Shown piece by piece: positions 1 to 8,394 of a stretch of 64,000 nt of DNA. The stretch is from contig JABFRR010000011.1 in NCBI GenBank assembly GCA_013141065.1, forward strand, positions 62,001 through 126,000. The letters are read 5' to 3'. Position 1 is the stretch's first letter. Each line of letters opens with the position of its first letter. This DNA comes from Bacteriovoracaceae bacterium (GTDB lineage Bacteria; Bdellovibrionota; Bacteriovoracia; Bacteriovoracales; Bacteriovoracaceae). Both the position numbers and the translations under genes were made by a program. The notes under the pieces were generated by a model. The model saw only the letters and a program-made list of their open reading frames with translations. It was not told the origin of the DNA and ran no database searches.

Positions 1-153
1 GCCTGCTTTCAATCCTATTAAATTTATCCTAATTTTATTTTGAAAAGTCTGATAGTCTGACCTATCTACTTTTGAAATAGATAAAACAAATAATGCTCCT
101 AAAGCAAGATGAAAGAGCACGGAATATTGAAAGCTTTTTAAGATTGTTGGCAT
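1..153 (-). CDS. TonB-like energy-transducing protein, N-terminus only (cut by window edge)
   Basis: A 51-codon reading frame stays open to the left edge of the window. It starts with ATG one base after the stop codon of the TonB-dependent receptor, so the two genes are tightly coupled. The N-terminus is short and charged, followed by a single hydrophobic segment (about residues 10-26, FHLALGALFVLSI), as expected for the inner-membrane anchor of TonB. Position after a receptor gene and the anchor support TonB. The Pro-rich linker and C-terminal domain that would prove it lie outside the window. It could be another single-pass membrane protein. Confidence 0.5.
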   Translation of the reverse strand, partial: MPTILKSFQYSVLFHLALGALFVLSISKVDRSDYQTFQNKIRINLIGLKAG

Positions 154-154
154 A

Positions 155-2287
155 TTAAATTTCTATTTTCAAACCAGTATAAACAAGCCTACCCGTATTA
201 GGTCCCCATACGTGTCTATTATCGAGATGAGTGTGACCTCGGTGCGTTCTCCATGATAGTGGAGACTCGCCATCTTTAGTCTGGGTGTAATCAAGAAGAT
301 TATTAACTCCAAGTAACCAAGAAAACTTACTAAATTGATATAGGTAAAAAACATCTAGAGTGAAAAATGTCGGTGACCTTTGACGTTTTTGATTTGCCGG
401 AATTTTATCAAAACTCATAGGATCTGGATCATCATTAAGCGTATTATAATTTTTATAATAACCATAGGGACTAAGTTTTCTAGGGCCTACGATATTGGCA
501 CTAACAACTACTTCATTCTTGCCAAAGTGGTAATCAGACACAAACCTCGCCCTAGTTTCTTGGGCAGCTGTTGGAAGTTTTTCTTTATATGAATCAGGTA
601 ACATAAACCAATCAAAACTGCTTTCCAAAGTCCAATCAGGTGTTATTTTTTGAATATGAAGCAGCCCTAGAGTCTTTATATTCATGGCAGTATTTGAATT
701 TTTAAATAAAACTGGAGAGGTTTCTTCGTCAGCAAAGGCCATGTTATTCAATCTAGTCCATGCAAATGAAAATGCAGAACTTGAATTATTGCCTTCATAA
801 TTAAGTGTGTAAGTAAAATTATGGGCCATTTCAAGCTTGGTAATACTCAACTCAAAACCCTCTTCATTTGTTCCATGTTGGGATTCAAACATGGACAATG
901 GGGCACGATAACCTACTCCATAGGCAAATCTCGATGATACTTTCTCATTATGAGTTCTTTTATAATGAACCCTAGGAGCAATTGCAGTCTTTCTAAGTTT
1001 ATTATTGAGGAGCCTTTTATCATCCCAATCAACATTCATATTATCAAATCGTAAAATTAAGTTAAGCTCATCATTTTCTGTAATGATCCATTCATCTTGA
1101 ATGTAGGCTCCATAAGTTTTAAATTTGAACGAATCTCTCTTGTAGTTACTAACTTTATAGAGATATTCCGAGCTAGATTTCATCTCTTCATTTTTATGAT
1201 CAATTCCAACTGTTAAAAAATGATTATCATTGATTACATTGTTTATTTTAAAATCAAAAAAACGAAACATATCTGTATTATTATAATCATAGCCATGGGA
1301 ATAAATTGATTTTTGAGTTTGTTTAGCGAGAGAAAAAGCTCCTTTTAAATTTATATCGTCATTAAGATGATAAGAAAGACTCCCGCCCGCATCAACTCGA
1401 TTGAGCCTTATTCTGTCACCTATTTTACTTAAGTCTCCTGTAAATTTATTGCGAATATCTCGATTGCTCCCAAAATCATCATTAGCATCTGTACTCGCTG
1501 GATAAGTTGTGGGTCTATAGGCCTTTGTGGTTCCACCAAGAAGTTCCAGGTCTTGATATCCTGCCCTTAGTGAAACTTTTAATTTATCACCAATTCGATT
1601 TTCTTTTTTTATAAAAATCGATTCTTGTGATTGCCTTGAAGACTCTGTTACATTGTTGTTATCAACATCAAATGAACCCATTAAATTTTTCTGAGCACCT
1701 ATTACTGTTCCCCCATAATTATCCCCATAAGATCCGAGAATTTCTTGATTGAGATACTGATGTGTTCCCCCTCGTATTTGATAAGTGAATTTCTTTTCAT
1801 TCGGAATCATTGTGATGATGTTAATTGCTCCACCGATTGATTCAGGAGCAGTTAGAGAAGCACCTGCTCCTCGCATAATTTCTAATTGACTAACTCCCAC
1901 CATGGGAATGGCTTCCATACCGTAGAAAGATGAAACTGATGAAAAGGCAGGTATCCCATCAATGAGAATAGTTGTATTTTCTCCCCTCATTCCATTTAAT
2001 GTGATTCTTTGAGATCCACAATTGGCACAAGTGAGGGTTGTTTGTACGCCTGGCTCAAGATCAACCGCTTTAGCCAAGCTTGTCGCATTCTTATGAGTGA
2101 TCTTCGCTTTTGTTAAGACTTCTTTTTTTATAACAGAATTTTTATTAATTTTAGATAAAGGAACATCAGAATCGAGTGTTCCAGTGACAACAATTGTATC
2201 AGACCCATTTTCATGGGCCTGTACAAAATTAGATAGCATCGTGATTATAAAAAAACAAATACTGAGCAAAGAACAAGAATTACTCAT
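155..2287 (-). CDS. TonB-dependent outer-membrane receptor
   Basis: Protein of 710 aa with a signal peptide ending near VQA, a plug domain (about residues 50-170) and a long beta-barrel ending in a C-terminal strand. The plug shows ILIDGIPAF, the block around GAGASLTAPESIGGAINII and a TonB-box-like DTIVVTG close to the mature N-terminus. A CANCG pair of cysteines sits in the plug just before the ligand-facing loop. Receptors of this type import metal chelates, haem or other scarce ligands; the ligand cannot be read here. The neighbouring copper-chaperone genes make copper or another redox metal plausible. It overlaps the preceding exported protein by 8 bp and is followed by a TonB-like gene, so the three are probably one operon. 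Confidence 0.9.
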   Translation of the reverse strand: MSNSCSLLSICFFIITMLSNFVQAHENGSDTIVVTGTLDSDVPLSKINKNSVIKKEVLTKAKITHKNATSLAKAVDLEPGVQTTLTCANCGSQRITLNGMRGENTTILIDGIPAFSSVSSFYGMEAIPMVGVSQLEIMRGAGASLTAPESIGGAINIITMIPNEKKFTYQIRGGTHQYLNQEILGSYGDNYGGTVIGAQKNLMGSFDVDNNNVTESSRQSQESIFIKKENRIGDKLKVSLRAGYQDLELLGGTTKAYRPTTYPASTDANDDFGSNRDIRNKFTGDLSKIGDRIRLNRVDAGGSLSYHLNDDINLKGAFSLAKQTQKSIYSHGYDYNNTDMFRFFDFKINNVINDNHFLTVGIDHKNEEMKSSSEYLYKVSNYKRDSFKFKTYGAYIQDEWIITENDELNLILRFDNMNVDWDDKRLLNNKLRKTAIAPRVHYKRTHNEKVSSRFAYGVGYRAPLSMFESQHGTNEEGFELSITKLEMAHNFTYTLNYEGNNSSSAFSFAWTRLNNMAFADEETSPVLFKNSNTAMNIKTLGLLHIQKITPDWTLESSFDWFMLPDSYKEKLPTAAQETRARFVSDYHFGKNEVVVSANIVGPRKLSPYGYYKNYNTLNDDPDPMSFDKIPANQKRQRSPTFFTLDVFYLYQFSKFSWLLGVNNLLDYTQTKDGESPLSWRTHRGHTHLDNRHVWGPNTGRLVYTGLKIEI

Positions 2288-2699
2288 GATCTGCTTTTAC
2301 TAAATTCAAGCACTGAGCTGTATGATAATGAGTTCCATGTAACCATTTAAGAGCAAAGCTTACTGGCGCTTCAATTCCAGTTGAACCAACTGAAGTTAAG
2401 ACATTAATAAGATCTTTTTGATTTTCGCCAACACCAGTTAAAATCTGTGGTTTTCCACTTGGCTTAATTGTGAAAGTCAACTCACCTCCATGCTTTAAAT
2501 GATCATCACCGTCATCAAGGCTAACAGCTACGTCTGCTCTAAAATTTTCTGGAGTCTCAATATTATTTTCATAATAAGTTTGTTCAACCTCTATAACACA
2601 TGGCTCACCTGTACCTTTAACAGTTCCAACGAACGCAGTATGGGCAAAAGCAGTAGCTGAGAAAGAAAGAAAAATCACAGTAGACAGAATTTTATTCAT
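2280..2699 (-). CDS. Exported protein of unknown function, first gene of the TonB operon
   Basis: The start was placed at the ATG at 2699 because GGAGG lies just upstream; an in-frame ATG 36 bp further upstream has no such site. The 139-aa product has a signal peptide (MNKILSTVIFLSFSATAFA) and a small beta-rich mature part with two cysteines and a His-containing segment near the end (WLHGTHYHTAQC). I do not recognise the family. Its place directly before a TonB receptor, and the His and Cys residues, suggest a periplasmic metal- or ligand-handling role, but that is inference. Its promoter carries two RegA-box-like inverted repeats. Confidence 0.75.
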   Translation of the reverse strand: MNKILSTVIFLSFSATAFAHTAFVGTVKGTGEPCVIEVEQTYYENNIETPENFRADVAVSLDDGDDHLKHGGELTFTIKPSGKPQILTGVGENQKDLINVLTSVGSTGIEAPVSFALKWLHGTHYHTAQCLNLVKADHE

Positions 2700-2736
2700 A
2701 AAGCCTCCATAGTTTAGATTTCCTTTATATTTCATT

Positions 2737-2774
2737 TGCGACTCACTTGCAATTGAAAATGCAACTTATTCGCA
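2737..2774. promoter_or_regulatory. Two RegA/PrrA-box-like inverted repeats upstream of the TonB operon
   Basis: TGCGAC-TCA-CTTGCA (2737-2751) and TGCAAC-TTA-TTCGCA (2760-2774) lie 38-75 bp upstream of the start at 2699. The half-sites match those in front of the oxidase, HiPIP and Sco genes, but the spacer here is 3 instead of 5 bases. RegA/PrrA-type regulators are known to tolerate different half-site spacings. Binding is inferred. Confidence 0.5.
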
Positions 2775-2855
2775 GCATGGTTAAAAACTATAAATAAATA
2801 TATGTAGGCTAACTATATGAAAATAAAAGCTCCTGTGAAAACCTTTAATGTTCTC

Positions 2856-3212
2856 TCAAGCTTTGACAACATAAGAAGCACACCATCCACAATTAGCGAC
2901 AAATTTCATCCCCATCATTGTACATGGTGCATAAGCACTGTCTTCTTTTGCTAGATTATAAAACTTGCAATTACCACAATGAGAACCCGCCTTATATTTT
3001 GCATTCTTTGATGTTTTTGCGTCTTCTACATATTGTAATGTTTTCCCCATTCCTTCCATTGGTTTTGCAATCATTTTTCCTTTTGGTGGAATAGCAGGGC
3101 ATTTGTCGACAGCAAATGACTTCATTGAATTCATCAGCATTGGTATACCAACAACTCCGGCCATTGCTAATTGAAAAAAAGATCGTCTTGTGACTTGTTT
3201 TTCTTCTGACAT
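2856..3212 (-). CDS. High-potential iron-sulfur protein (HiPIP), Tat-exported
   Basis: The start is the ATG at 3212, six bases after GGAG. The 118-aa product begins with a twin-arginine signal (TRRSFFQLAMAGVVGIP) and has the HiPIP cysteine pattern C79-x2-C82, C97 and C108, with the typical aromatic environment GWCASY at the end; C111 is an additional cysteine. HiPIPs are small periplasmic [4Fe-4S] electron carriers that feed terminal oxidases or other c-type electron acceptors. Export by Tat fits a cofactor inserted in the cytoplasm. Its neighbours suggest it donates electrons to the cytochrome-containing oxidase-like complex at 5.9-9.2 kb. A RegA-like box lies upstream. Confidence 0.9.
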   Translation of the reverse strand: MSEEKQVTRRSFFQLAMAGVVGIPMLMNSMKSFAVDKCPAIPPKGKMIAKPMEGMGKTLQYVEDAKTSKNAKYKAGSHCGNCKFYNLAKEDSAYAPCTMMGMKFVANCGWCASYVVKA

Positions 3213-3268
3213 AAATATCTCCATTTTTAAATTTGGAGTATAATATCAACTAATGCTAGATGGGAAAA

Positions 3269-3285
3269 TGCAACAGATTGCTGCA
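3269..3285. promoter_or_regulatory. RegA/PrrA-box-like inverted repeat upstream of HiPIP
   Basis: TGCAAC-AGATT-GCTGCA is an inverted repeat with a 5-base spacer located 57-73 bp upstream of the HiPIP start. It has the same layout as the sites before the oxidase-like operon and in the Sco/FixH-like divergent region. Confidence 0.55.
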
Positions 3286-3363
3286 TACAAAAAGCCTACG
3301 CGAATGAGCGTAGAAAAAAATAAAATTTCTTAAGATTTAGTTCTGTAAATATTAATGGATTGA

Positions 3364-3900
3364 CTAAGGTTTCTTTCTTAACTTTCTTTGTAAACTCTGT
3401 CTATGAAGTCCAAGCTCCCGAGCTGTCTTGGAAATATTCCCCTCATTCACGTTTAATACATAATTTATATATTCATGTTCATTCTGAGACAAAGAAATCC
3501 TTTTAGAAAGATCTATATGCTCTTCATTTTTTAAATTGTTCTCTTTGGGGATGTGCGAATTAAAAGCTTCCTCAATTTGTTCAATGTTAGCTGGCTTGGT
3601 TAAATAGTTAATTGCTCCGAGCTTAACAGCTTCAACCGCAGTTGCGATACTTCCAAATCCAGTAAGTACAACGATCTTGCACTCGGTTAGTTGTTTTATA
3701 AGTAATGATATTGCGGCCAATCCACTCTCACCATTTAATCTCAAATCTACAATTGCAAAATTAAAGCTTCTGGCCGGGATCTGTGATAGTTGTGAAGCTT
3801 CAGTTACGCTGTAGCCTTTATCTTTAAAATCAGCTGCAAGAACTTCTCTAAGGCCTCTATCATCTTCAAGTATAAGTAGTTCTTTTAAACTACTATTCAT
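3364..3900 (-). CDS. RegA/PrrA/ActR-like redox response regulator
   Basis: Protein of 178 aa with an N-terminal receiver (residues 1-118: acidic pair D13/D14, phosphoacceptor D52 in VDLRL, T80, K102 in TKP) and a C-terminal Fis-type helix-turn-helix (about 150-176). The HTH reads GNISKTARELGLHRQSLQR, which closely follows the NIS-TAR-L-HR-LQR signature of RegA/PrrA/ActR. The length is typical for that family (about 180 aa), and the sigma-54 ATPase domain of NtrC-type regulators is absent. Its start overlaps the stop of the kinase gene (ATGA). Family members control respiration, electron carriers and redox balance genes; the repeated inverted repeats in this locus are its likely targets. Confidence 0.88.
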   Translation of the reverse strand: MNSSLKELLILEDDRGLREVLAADFKDKGYSVTEASQLSQIPARSFNFAIVDLRLNGESGLAAISLLIKQLTECKIVVLTGFGSIATAVEAVKLGAINYLTKPANIEQIEEAFNSHIPKENNLKNEEHIDLSKRISLSQNEHEYINYVLNVNEGNISKTARELGLHRQSLQRKLRKKP

Positions 3901-5159
3901 GCGTAACTCCCTACTGGTGCCATAAACTTTACAACTGCACCTTTAGGCTGAAGATTACTAATGACGAGATTGCCTCCGATTGACTGTGCAAACATCAAAA
4001 AAGAATAAAGTCCCAACCCCGTTCCTTCTTTTTTTGTCGTCAAAAAAGGTTCCCCAAAACGCTCTAAAACATCCTTAGAAAAACCATCGCCATTATCGGT
4101 AATCACAACAACGAGACGAGAGTCTTCAATAGATAAATCAATCCTTATTCGATTATTAGAATTTGATTCGTATGCGTTATCCAAAATATTTAACAACCCT
4201 TGAGAGAAATTTAAAATTGGCAATTTTATGAAGGTCGGTACATCGGATAAAATATTAAATCTTAGGTCAGCATCTGGATGATCTAAAATCCAACTTTCTG
4301 TTATCTCCTTCAATGAAGATTTTAAATCTACAGACTGAAAAATATAATCTCTGTTATCTAATTGAGCATGATTCATGTACCTGATGATTTTTTCACAATT
4401 ATCAACTGCCTCTAATGCTGCCTTTGTATCTTCTGTTTTTTCCTTTCTAGCAATACGGTTCAATCGAAGCTTTACAGTATTGAGTGGACTCGCAAATTCA
4501 TGTGAAAAACCTGCGGTTAAAGCTCCAATTGCCCTAAGTCTATCCATTTTCTCAGCGTATATCTTCATTTGAGAAAGTTGTTCTCTTTGTGAAAAAACAT
4601 ACTTACTGACTGAACGTGTGATCACCCATACACAAAGTAAAATGGTCTGAATAAATACAGCACTCGAGATAAACTTAGAATGAAGAAAGTAATTATTTTG
4701 TGAGATTTGAATAATTAAAAAGCATAGAGCAATACAAAGATAAAATAATAAACTTTTCCGACCATTTAAAAGAATGGCACCTAAAGTTATATGTATAAAA
4801 TAAATAACTTCGGCCGGCACACTAATAACTTTTATTAAGAGCCAAAATAGTAGAGTAAACCAAATTAAATCTACAAGCAGTGAAGCAAAAGTAAGATAAG
4901 CAGAGGTAGTCCTCCCCATGGACTTCCAAATTCCAAACATTACAAAATTAAATGCTAAAAGAGAGCAACATACACCTACATAAAAAACTAACTCTCGATA
5001 ATTGGTGAAAGCTGTCATTAGATAAGGAATCACTAGAAAAAACTGAATGAATAGAAATATCCATCGCAAGCGAATAAGCCATAAAATTTTACCTTTCTCA
5101 GGATCAACTTCATCGATTGGCATCACAAGATATGTATATATATTTGATAAATATTTCAT
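3897..5159 (-). CDS. RegB/PrrB-like membrane sensor histidine kinase
   Basis: Protein of 420 aa: about six membrane helices (residues 25-182), a short linker, a dimerisation/phosphoacceptor helix with H220 in FSHEFASPLNTV, and an ATPase domain with N-box (LLNILDNAYESN), G1 (DNGDGF) and G2 (GTGLGL). The start of the membrane domain has RLRW, as in RegB. C255 in DNCEKIIRYM falls where RegB has its redox-active cysteine, 35 residues after the histidine. The quinone-site NPF motif of RegB is not obvious; the matching stretch reads EVIYFIHITLGAIL. The kinase probably reads redox state at the membrane and phosphorylates the adjacent regulator. Assignment to RegB rests mainly on the partner, the topology and the conserved cysteine. 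Confidence 0.8.
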   Translation of the reverse strand: MKYLSNIYTYLVMPIDEVDPEKGKILWLIRLRWIFLFIQFFLVIPYLMTAFTNYRELVFYVGVCCSLLAFNFVMFGIWKSMGRTTSAYLTFASLLVDLIWFTLLFWLLIKVISVPAEVIYFIHITLGAILLNGRKSLLFYLCIALCFLIIQISQNNYFLHSKFISSAVFIQTILLCVWVITRSVSKYVFSQREQLSQMKIYAEKMDRLRAIGALTAGFSHEFASPLNTVKLRLNRIARKEKTEDTKAALEAVDNCEKIIRYMNHAQLDNRDYIFQSVDLKSSLKEITESWILDHPDADLRFNILSDVPTFIKLPILNFSQGLLNILDNAYESNSNNRIRIDLSIEDSRLVVVITDNGDGFSKDVLERFGEPFLTTKKEGTGLGLYSFLMFAQSIGGNLVISNLQPKGAVVKFMAPVGSYA

Positions 5160-5200
5160 CTTCTATCCGTAAAAATTCTAGTGATTATATCCAAATCTTC

Positions 5201-5737
5201 CTACATTGACCTTAAATTTCTGCATTCATAAGAATCTTCACGAAGCCAAGAGACTCTATGAATCATCGCTCTAGTCGGTGCCTTCGTTTCACTGCTAAAA
5301 ATAAGAATATAATGATTATCACGACGATTGACTTTATACTGGGCTGCGAAAACTTGATTATATAAATGAGTTGTATCGTCCCCCCATCTATCTATTTCCC
5401 ATGGTTTTTCAACATCACCTGTCACTTCACCACAAGTTCCAGGCAAGTGAAATTCAGTATCATTATTTGTTCTTCTACTACCTAATAAAATTTCCATTTC
5501 ACGAGAATGAACACCTATGTCATCAAGACCAAACATCATTTGCGCATTAATATTGTTGCAATGTTTTCCCTTTGAAGGATTGGGAATTACCTCATTGATT
5601 TGAACATAACAAATTGTCTCCATTCTTTTTTCATTATGAAATAACACACCTCCATAAATTCTAGATTGTAAATTAATAACATCTGCCTGTACAAGCCATG
5701 AACTGGTTAATCCAATAAAAACTAATAAATTTTTCAC
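5201..5737 (-). CDS. Exported protein of unknown function
   Basis: Protein of 178 aa with a short signal peptide (MKNLLVFIGLTSSWLVQA) and a mature domain with four cysteines, probably forming disulfides in the periplasm. I recognise no family. It lies 41 bp upstream of the sensor kinase gene on the same strand and shares the intergenic region carrying three RegA-like boxes with the divergent oxidase-like operon. It may therefore be the first gene of the kinase-regulator operon. A role as an extra periplasmic input to the kinase is possible but is only suggested by position. Confidence 0.65.
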   Translation of the reverse strand: MKNLLVFIGLTSSWLVQADVINLQSRIYGGVLFHNEKRMETICYVQINEVIPNPSKGKHCNNINAQMMFGLDDIGVHSREMEILLGSRRTNNDTEFHLPGTCGEVTGDVEKPWEIDRWGDDTTHLYNQVFAAQYKVNRRDNHYILIFSSETKAPTRAMIHRVSWLREDSYECRNLRSM

Positions 5738-5792
5738 AAATATCCTCCGATTATATTTCTTATTTTATAAACCAAAAATAATCATTTGAACC

Positions 5793-5857
5793 TGCAACGA
5801 ATAGTTGCAGTCAAGTTTTCAAACAGCAACAAGTTGTTGCGGCAATAATTTGTTGCA
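5793..5857. promoter_or_regulatory. Three RegA/PrrA-box-like inverted repeats in the divergent oxidase promoter
   Basis: Three repeats with 6-base half-sites and 5-base spacers: TGCAAC-GAATA-GTTGCA (5793-5809, perfect), AGCAAC-AAGTT-GTTGCG (5825-5841) and GGCAAT-AATTT-GTTGCA (5841-5857, sharing one base with the previous site). The starts of site 1 and site 2 are 32 bp apart and those of sites 2 and 3 are 16 bp apart, close to three and one and a half helix turns. They lie 58-122 bp upstream of the CydA-like gene and also upstream of the minus-strand gene ending its 5' side at 5737. Confidence 0.65.
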
Positions 5858-5914
5858 TTTTATCCCACATTTTTTCTTGATATAAATCATAAAAACATAT
5901 TCAAAGGATAAGAC

Positions 5915-7321
5915 ATGGACTTTCCTGTTTTCCATCTAGATTTTCTAGGAAACAGATTATTGATTGCAATTATTGCCATCACTCACGTAATTATGAGTCA
6001 CACAATGGCCGTTGGAGGCATCCCCTTAATTACATTTCTCGAGTGGAAAAGTTACAAAACTAAAGATCCACGCTGGAGTAAACTGGCGTATAAAATTCTA
6101 TTTGTCTTTTTTCTTTTTACGACTTCTCTTGGTGCCATGACAGGGGTTGGAATCTGGTTTTCAACTTCATTAGTTAATCCGACTGCTATAGGAAGCTTAA
6201 TTAGAGTTTTCTTTTGGGCATGGTTCGTTGAATGGGGAGCGTTTGTCACAGAAGTTGTTCTCATTCTTTGTTATTATTTAACTTGGAAAAAGTGGGATAA
6301 CGATAAAGACAAATTGAAGCATATTAAACTTGGACTATATCTTAGTATTGCTTCTTGGATTACGATGGTACTCATCGTTGCCATACTGGCCTACATGATG
6401 GATGTAGGCTCATGGAAAGGAACTCATTCATTCTGGCACGCTGTCTTCAATCCCGTTTATCTGCCACAGCTTGCTTTCAGAACAACGTGGGGGATGTTTC
6501 TTGCTGGTGGAGCTGCACTTACAGTAATGGCATTTTTAAAAGATTTAGACGGTGAATTTTATAAAATGGGTCGCAAAAGTATTGCTAAGTGGATGCTCTG
6601 CTGGCTCCCTTTTGTTTTCCTTGCATCTTGCTGGTATTGGAGTGTCGTTCCTATACTTATGCGTGAGAATGTTCCTGCTGCTTTAACAACTCAAGTCTTC
6701 CAGCACTGGTATCAAGGGGTCTTAACTTATACTTTTTTAGGTGTAGGAATTATTGTCTTGATCGCTTTCATGATCTTGAATCCTAAAACAACTAAATACA
6801 TTAATAGACCGGCAATGATTATTCCTTACGCTATTGGCCTCGTACTTATTGGACAATTTGAAAGAGTTAGAGAATTTATTCGTAAGCCTTATGCTATTGC
6901 GAACTATTTATATGCCAATACAATTCGAGAAGAAGATCTACCTCTATTAACCAATGAGGGAATTCTAAAATATGCAAACTTTGCCAGAGTAAGAAAAATT
7001 ACAAATGAAAATAGAATTGAAGCAGGCAGGGAAGTTTTTAAAATCGCATGTACTAGATGTCATACTGTCTCAAATATTGGAATCAACTCAATTCAAGATA
7101 GACTTTATAGCATGTTTCAGGATCAACCAAGAGATGGTGAATTTAAAGACAATATCGAACATTATATCCTTAATATTCATCAAGCTCGTCCCTACATGCC
7201 TCCTTTTCCGGGTAACAAAGAGGAAGCAAGAGTACTTGCAGAGTATTTAGCACATCTTCATAAAAATAGAGAAGAACTCCTTGGTGACCAAGTCCTTGGA
7301 ACAAAATTAATCGATAACTAG
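5915..7321 (+). CDS. CydA-like bd-oxidase-family membrane subunit with fused cytochrome c domain
   Basis: Protein of 468 aa. Residues 1-320 form about eight or nine membrane helices resembling the cytochrome bd subunit CydA: H24 in the first helix (position of the high-spin haem ligand), SLGAMTGVGI, the acidic helix around E106, and FNPVYLPQLAFRTTWG, which aligns with the CydA block LNP-VKFVHT. In that block the residue matching the low-spin haem b ligand (H186 in E. coli) appears to be R189. IRKPYAI (322-328) recalls the CydA GRQPW motif. Residues 360-450 are a monohaem cytochrome c (CTRCH 379-383, M428 likely axial ligand). The fused haem suggests electrons arrive from a periplasmic carrier such as HiPIP or the diheme cytochrome. 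The electron acceptor (oxygen is likely) is inferred. Confidence 0.72.
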   Translation: MDFPVFHLDFLGNRLLIAIIAITHVIMSHTMAVGGIPLITFLEWKSYKTKDPRWSKLAYKILFVFFLFTTSLGAMTGVGIWFSTSLVNPTAIGSLIRVFFWAWFVEWGAFVTEVVLILCYYLTWKKWDNDKDKLKHIKLGLYLSIASWITMVLIVAILAYMMDVGSWKGTHSFWHAVFNPVYLPQLAFRTTWGMFLAGGAALTVMAFLKDLDGEFYKMGRKSIAKWMLCWLPFVFLASCWYWSVVPILMRENVPAALTTQVFQHWYQGVLTYTFLGVGIIVLIAFMILNPKTTKYINRPAMIIPYAIGLVLIGQFERVREFIRKPYAIANYLYANTIREEDLPLLTNEGILKYANFARVRKITNENRIEAGREVFKIACTRCHTVSNIGINSIQDRLYSMFQDQPRDGEFKDNIEHYILNIHQARPYMPPFPGNKEEARVLAEYLAHLHKNREELLGDQVLGTKLIDN

Positions 7322-7332
7322 AAGGAATATAT

Positions 7333-8394
7333 ATGCCACAATTTCATGATCTTCCATTACCACTTCCGGCACCAGAGTTTTTACTAAAAGCAATGCTAGT
7401 TATTTTCTTTATTTTGCACATTATCTTCGTAGAGATGATGGTAGGCGCCACAATTCTTTGCACATACTTTGAGTGGAAAGGGTTAAAAGAGAAGAATACA
7501 TTTTTTGATAAAGTGGCTTTCGAGATTGCAAAATCAATAACTGTTAACAAAAGCATGGCGGTAGTTCTAGGTGTTGGGCCTTTGCTTTTAATCAATGTCA
7601 CTTATACCATCTTTTTCTATTCTTCGAGTGTTCTTATTGGGAATGCTTGGATCTTAGTTATCCCCATGGCCATCTCGGCATTTCTTATAACTTATCTTCA
7701 TCAATACGCATGGGATTGGTTTGAAAATTATAAAAAATTACATGTTACGCTGATTGCAGTTGCCTCACTTCACTTCCTCATTATTCCTTTCTTTTTCCTT
7801 ACAAATACAAATCTTATGTGGTTCCCAACGGTATGGGATCAGATACATGGATTTTTCTCAGCATTATTTTATCCAAACATTTTTGCTCGCTATTTTTTCT
7901 TTCTGAGTACAACTTTAACTGTCACCGGAATTTTCCTCAACTGGCTATTTAATAAGAAAATTAAAAATGATGAATTTCATTACCCAAACAAAGATTCACT
8001 GGATAACTTATTTTTATCTTTTAATAGATTTGTCTTAGTTGGAATGTTTGGGCAAATGCTTTTTGGATCAGTTGTTATATTTACCGCTCAAAAAGAAGGG
8101 CTCGATAAAAATTTAATTCCCTTATTGATTGGAGTTGCCATCTTCTTTATTCCCCCTATGATTAATATGGCCAATGCAAACCTTAACAAAAAAACCCTTT
8201 CAGATTTTCAATTTAAAACAACTGTAGTCTCACTATTTATTTCAATTATTTTTGCAGGCGTTTTACGACATCACTTTAGAGAAAATGCTCTTTTACCTCA
8301 TCAGGTTAACATGAAAAAAAATACTGAAATCTATTTAGAAAAAATTAAAAATGCTAAAAAAAATTATGGTGTTAAGGATTATAAATATGAATAA
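7333..8394 (+). CDS. Second CydA-like (CydA'-type) integral membrane subunit
   Basis: Protein of 353 aa with about nine hydrophobic helices, 11 bp downstream of the CydA-like gene. It is a distant paralogue of its neighbour: both have HxxF/M-GAxxxxTxxEWKG-type sequence in the first helices (here HIIFVEMMVGATILCTYFEW) and a block FYPNIFARYFFFL that matches FNPVYLPQLAFR. No CydB-like gene is present. A two-CydA-type (A plus A') arrangement without CydB has been described for some bd-superfamily enzymes, and this pair resembles that design. It has no CXXCH. The C-terminus (about residues 315-353) is Lys-rich and cytoplasmic or periplasmic. Function as the partner subunit is inferred from adjacency and similarity. 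Confidence 0.65.
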   Translation: MPQFHDLPLPLPAPEFLLKAMLVIFFILHIIFVEMMVGATILCTYFEWKGLKEKNTFFDKVAFEIAKSITVNKSMAVVLGVGPLLLINVTYTIFFYSSSVLIGNAWILVIPMAISAFLITYLHQYAWDWFENYKKLHVTLIAVASLHFLIIPFFFLTNTNLMWFPTVWDQIHGFFSALFYPNIFARYFFFLSTTLTVTGIFLNWLFNKKIKNDEFHYPNKDSLDNLFLSFNRFVLVGMFGQMLFGSVVIFTAQKEGLDKNLIPLLIGVAIFFIPPMINMANANLNKKTLSDFQFKTTVVSLFISIIFAGVLRHHFRENALLPHQVNMKKNTEIYLEKIKNAKKNYGVKDYKYE

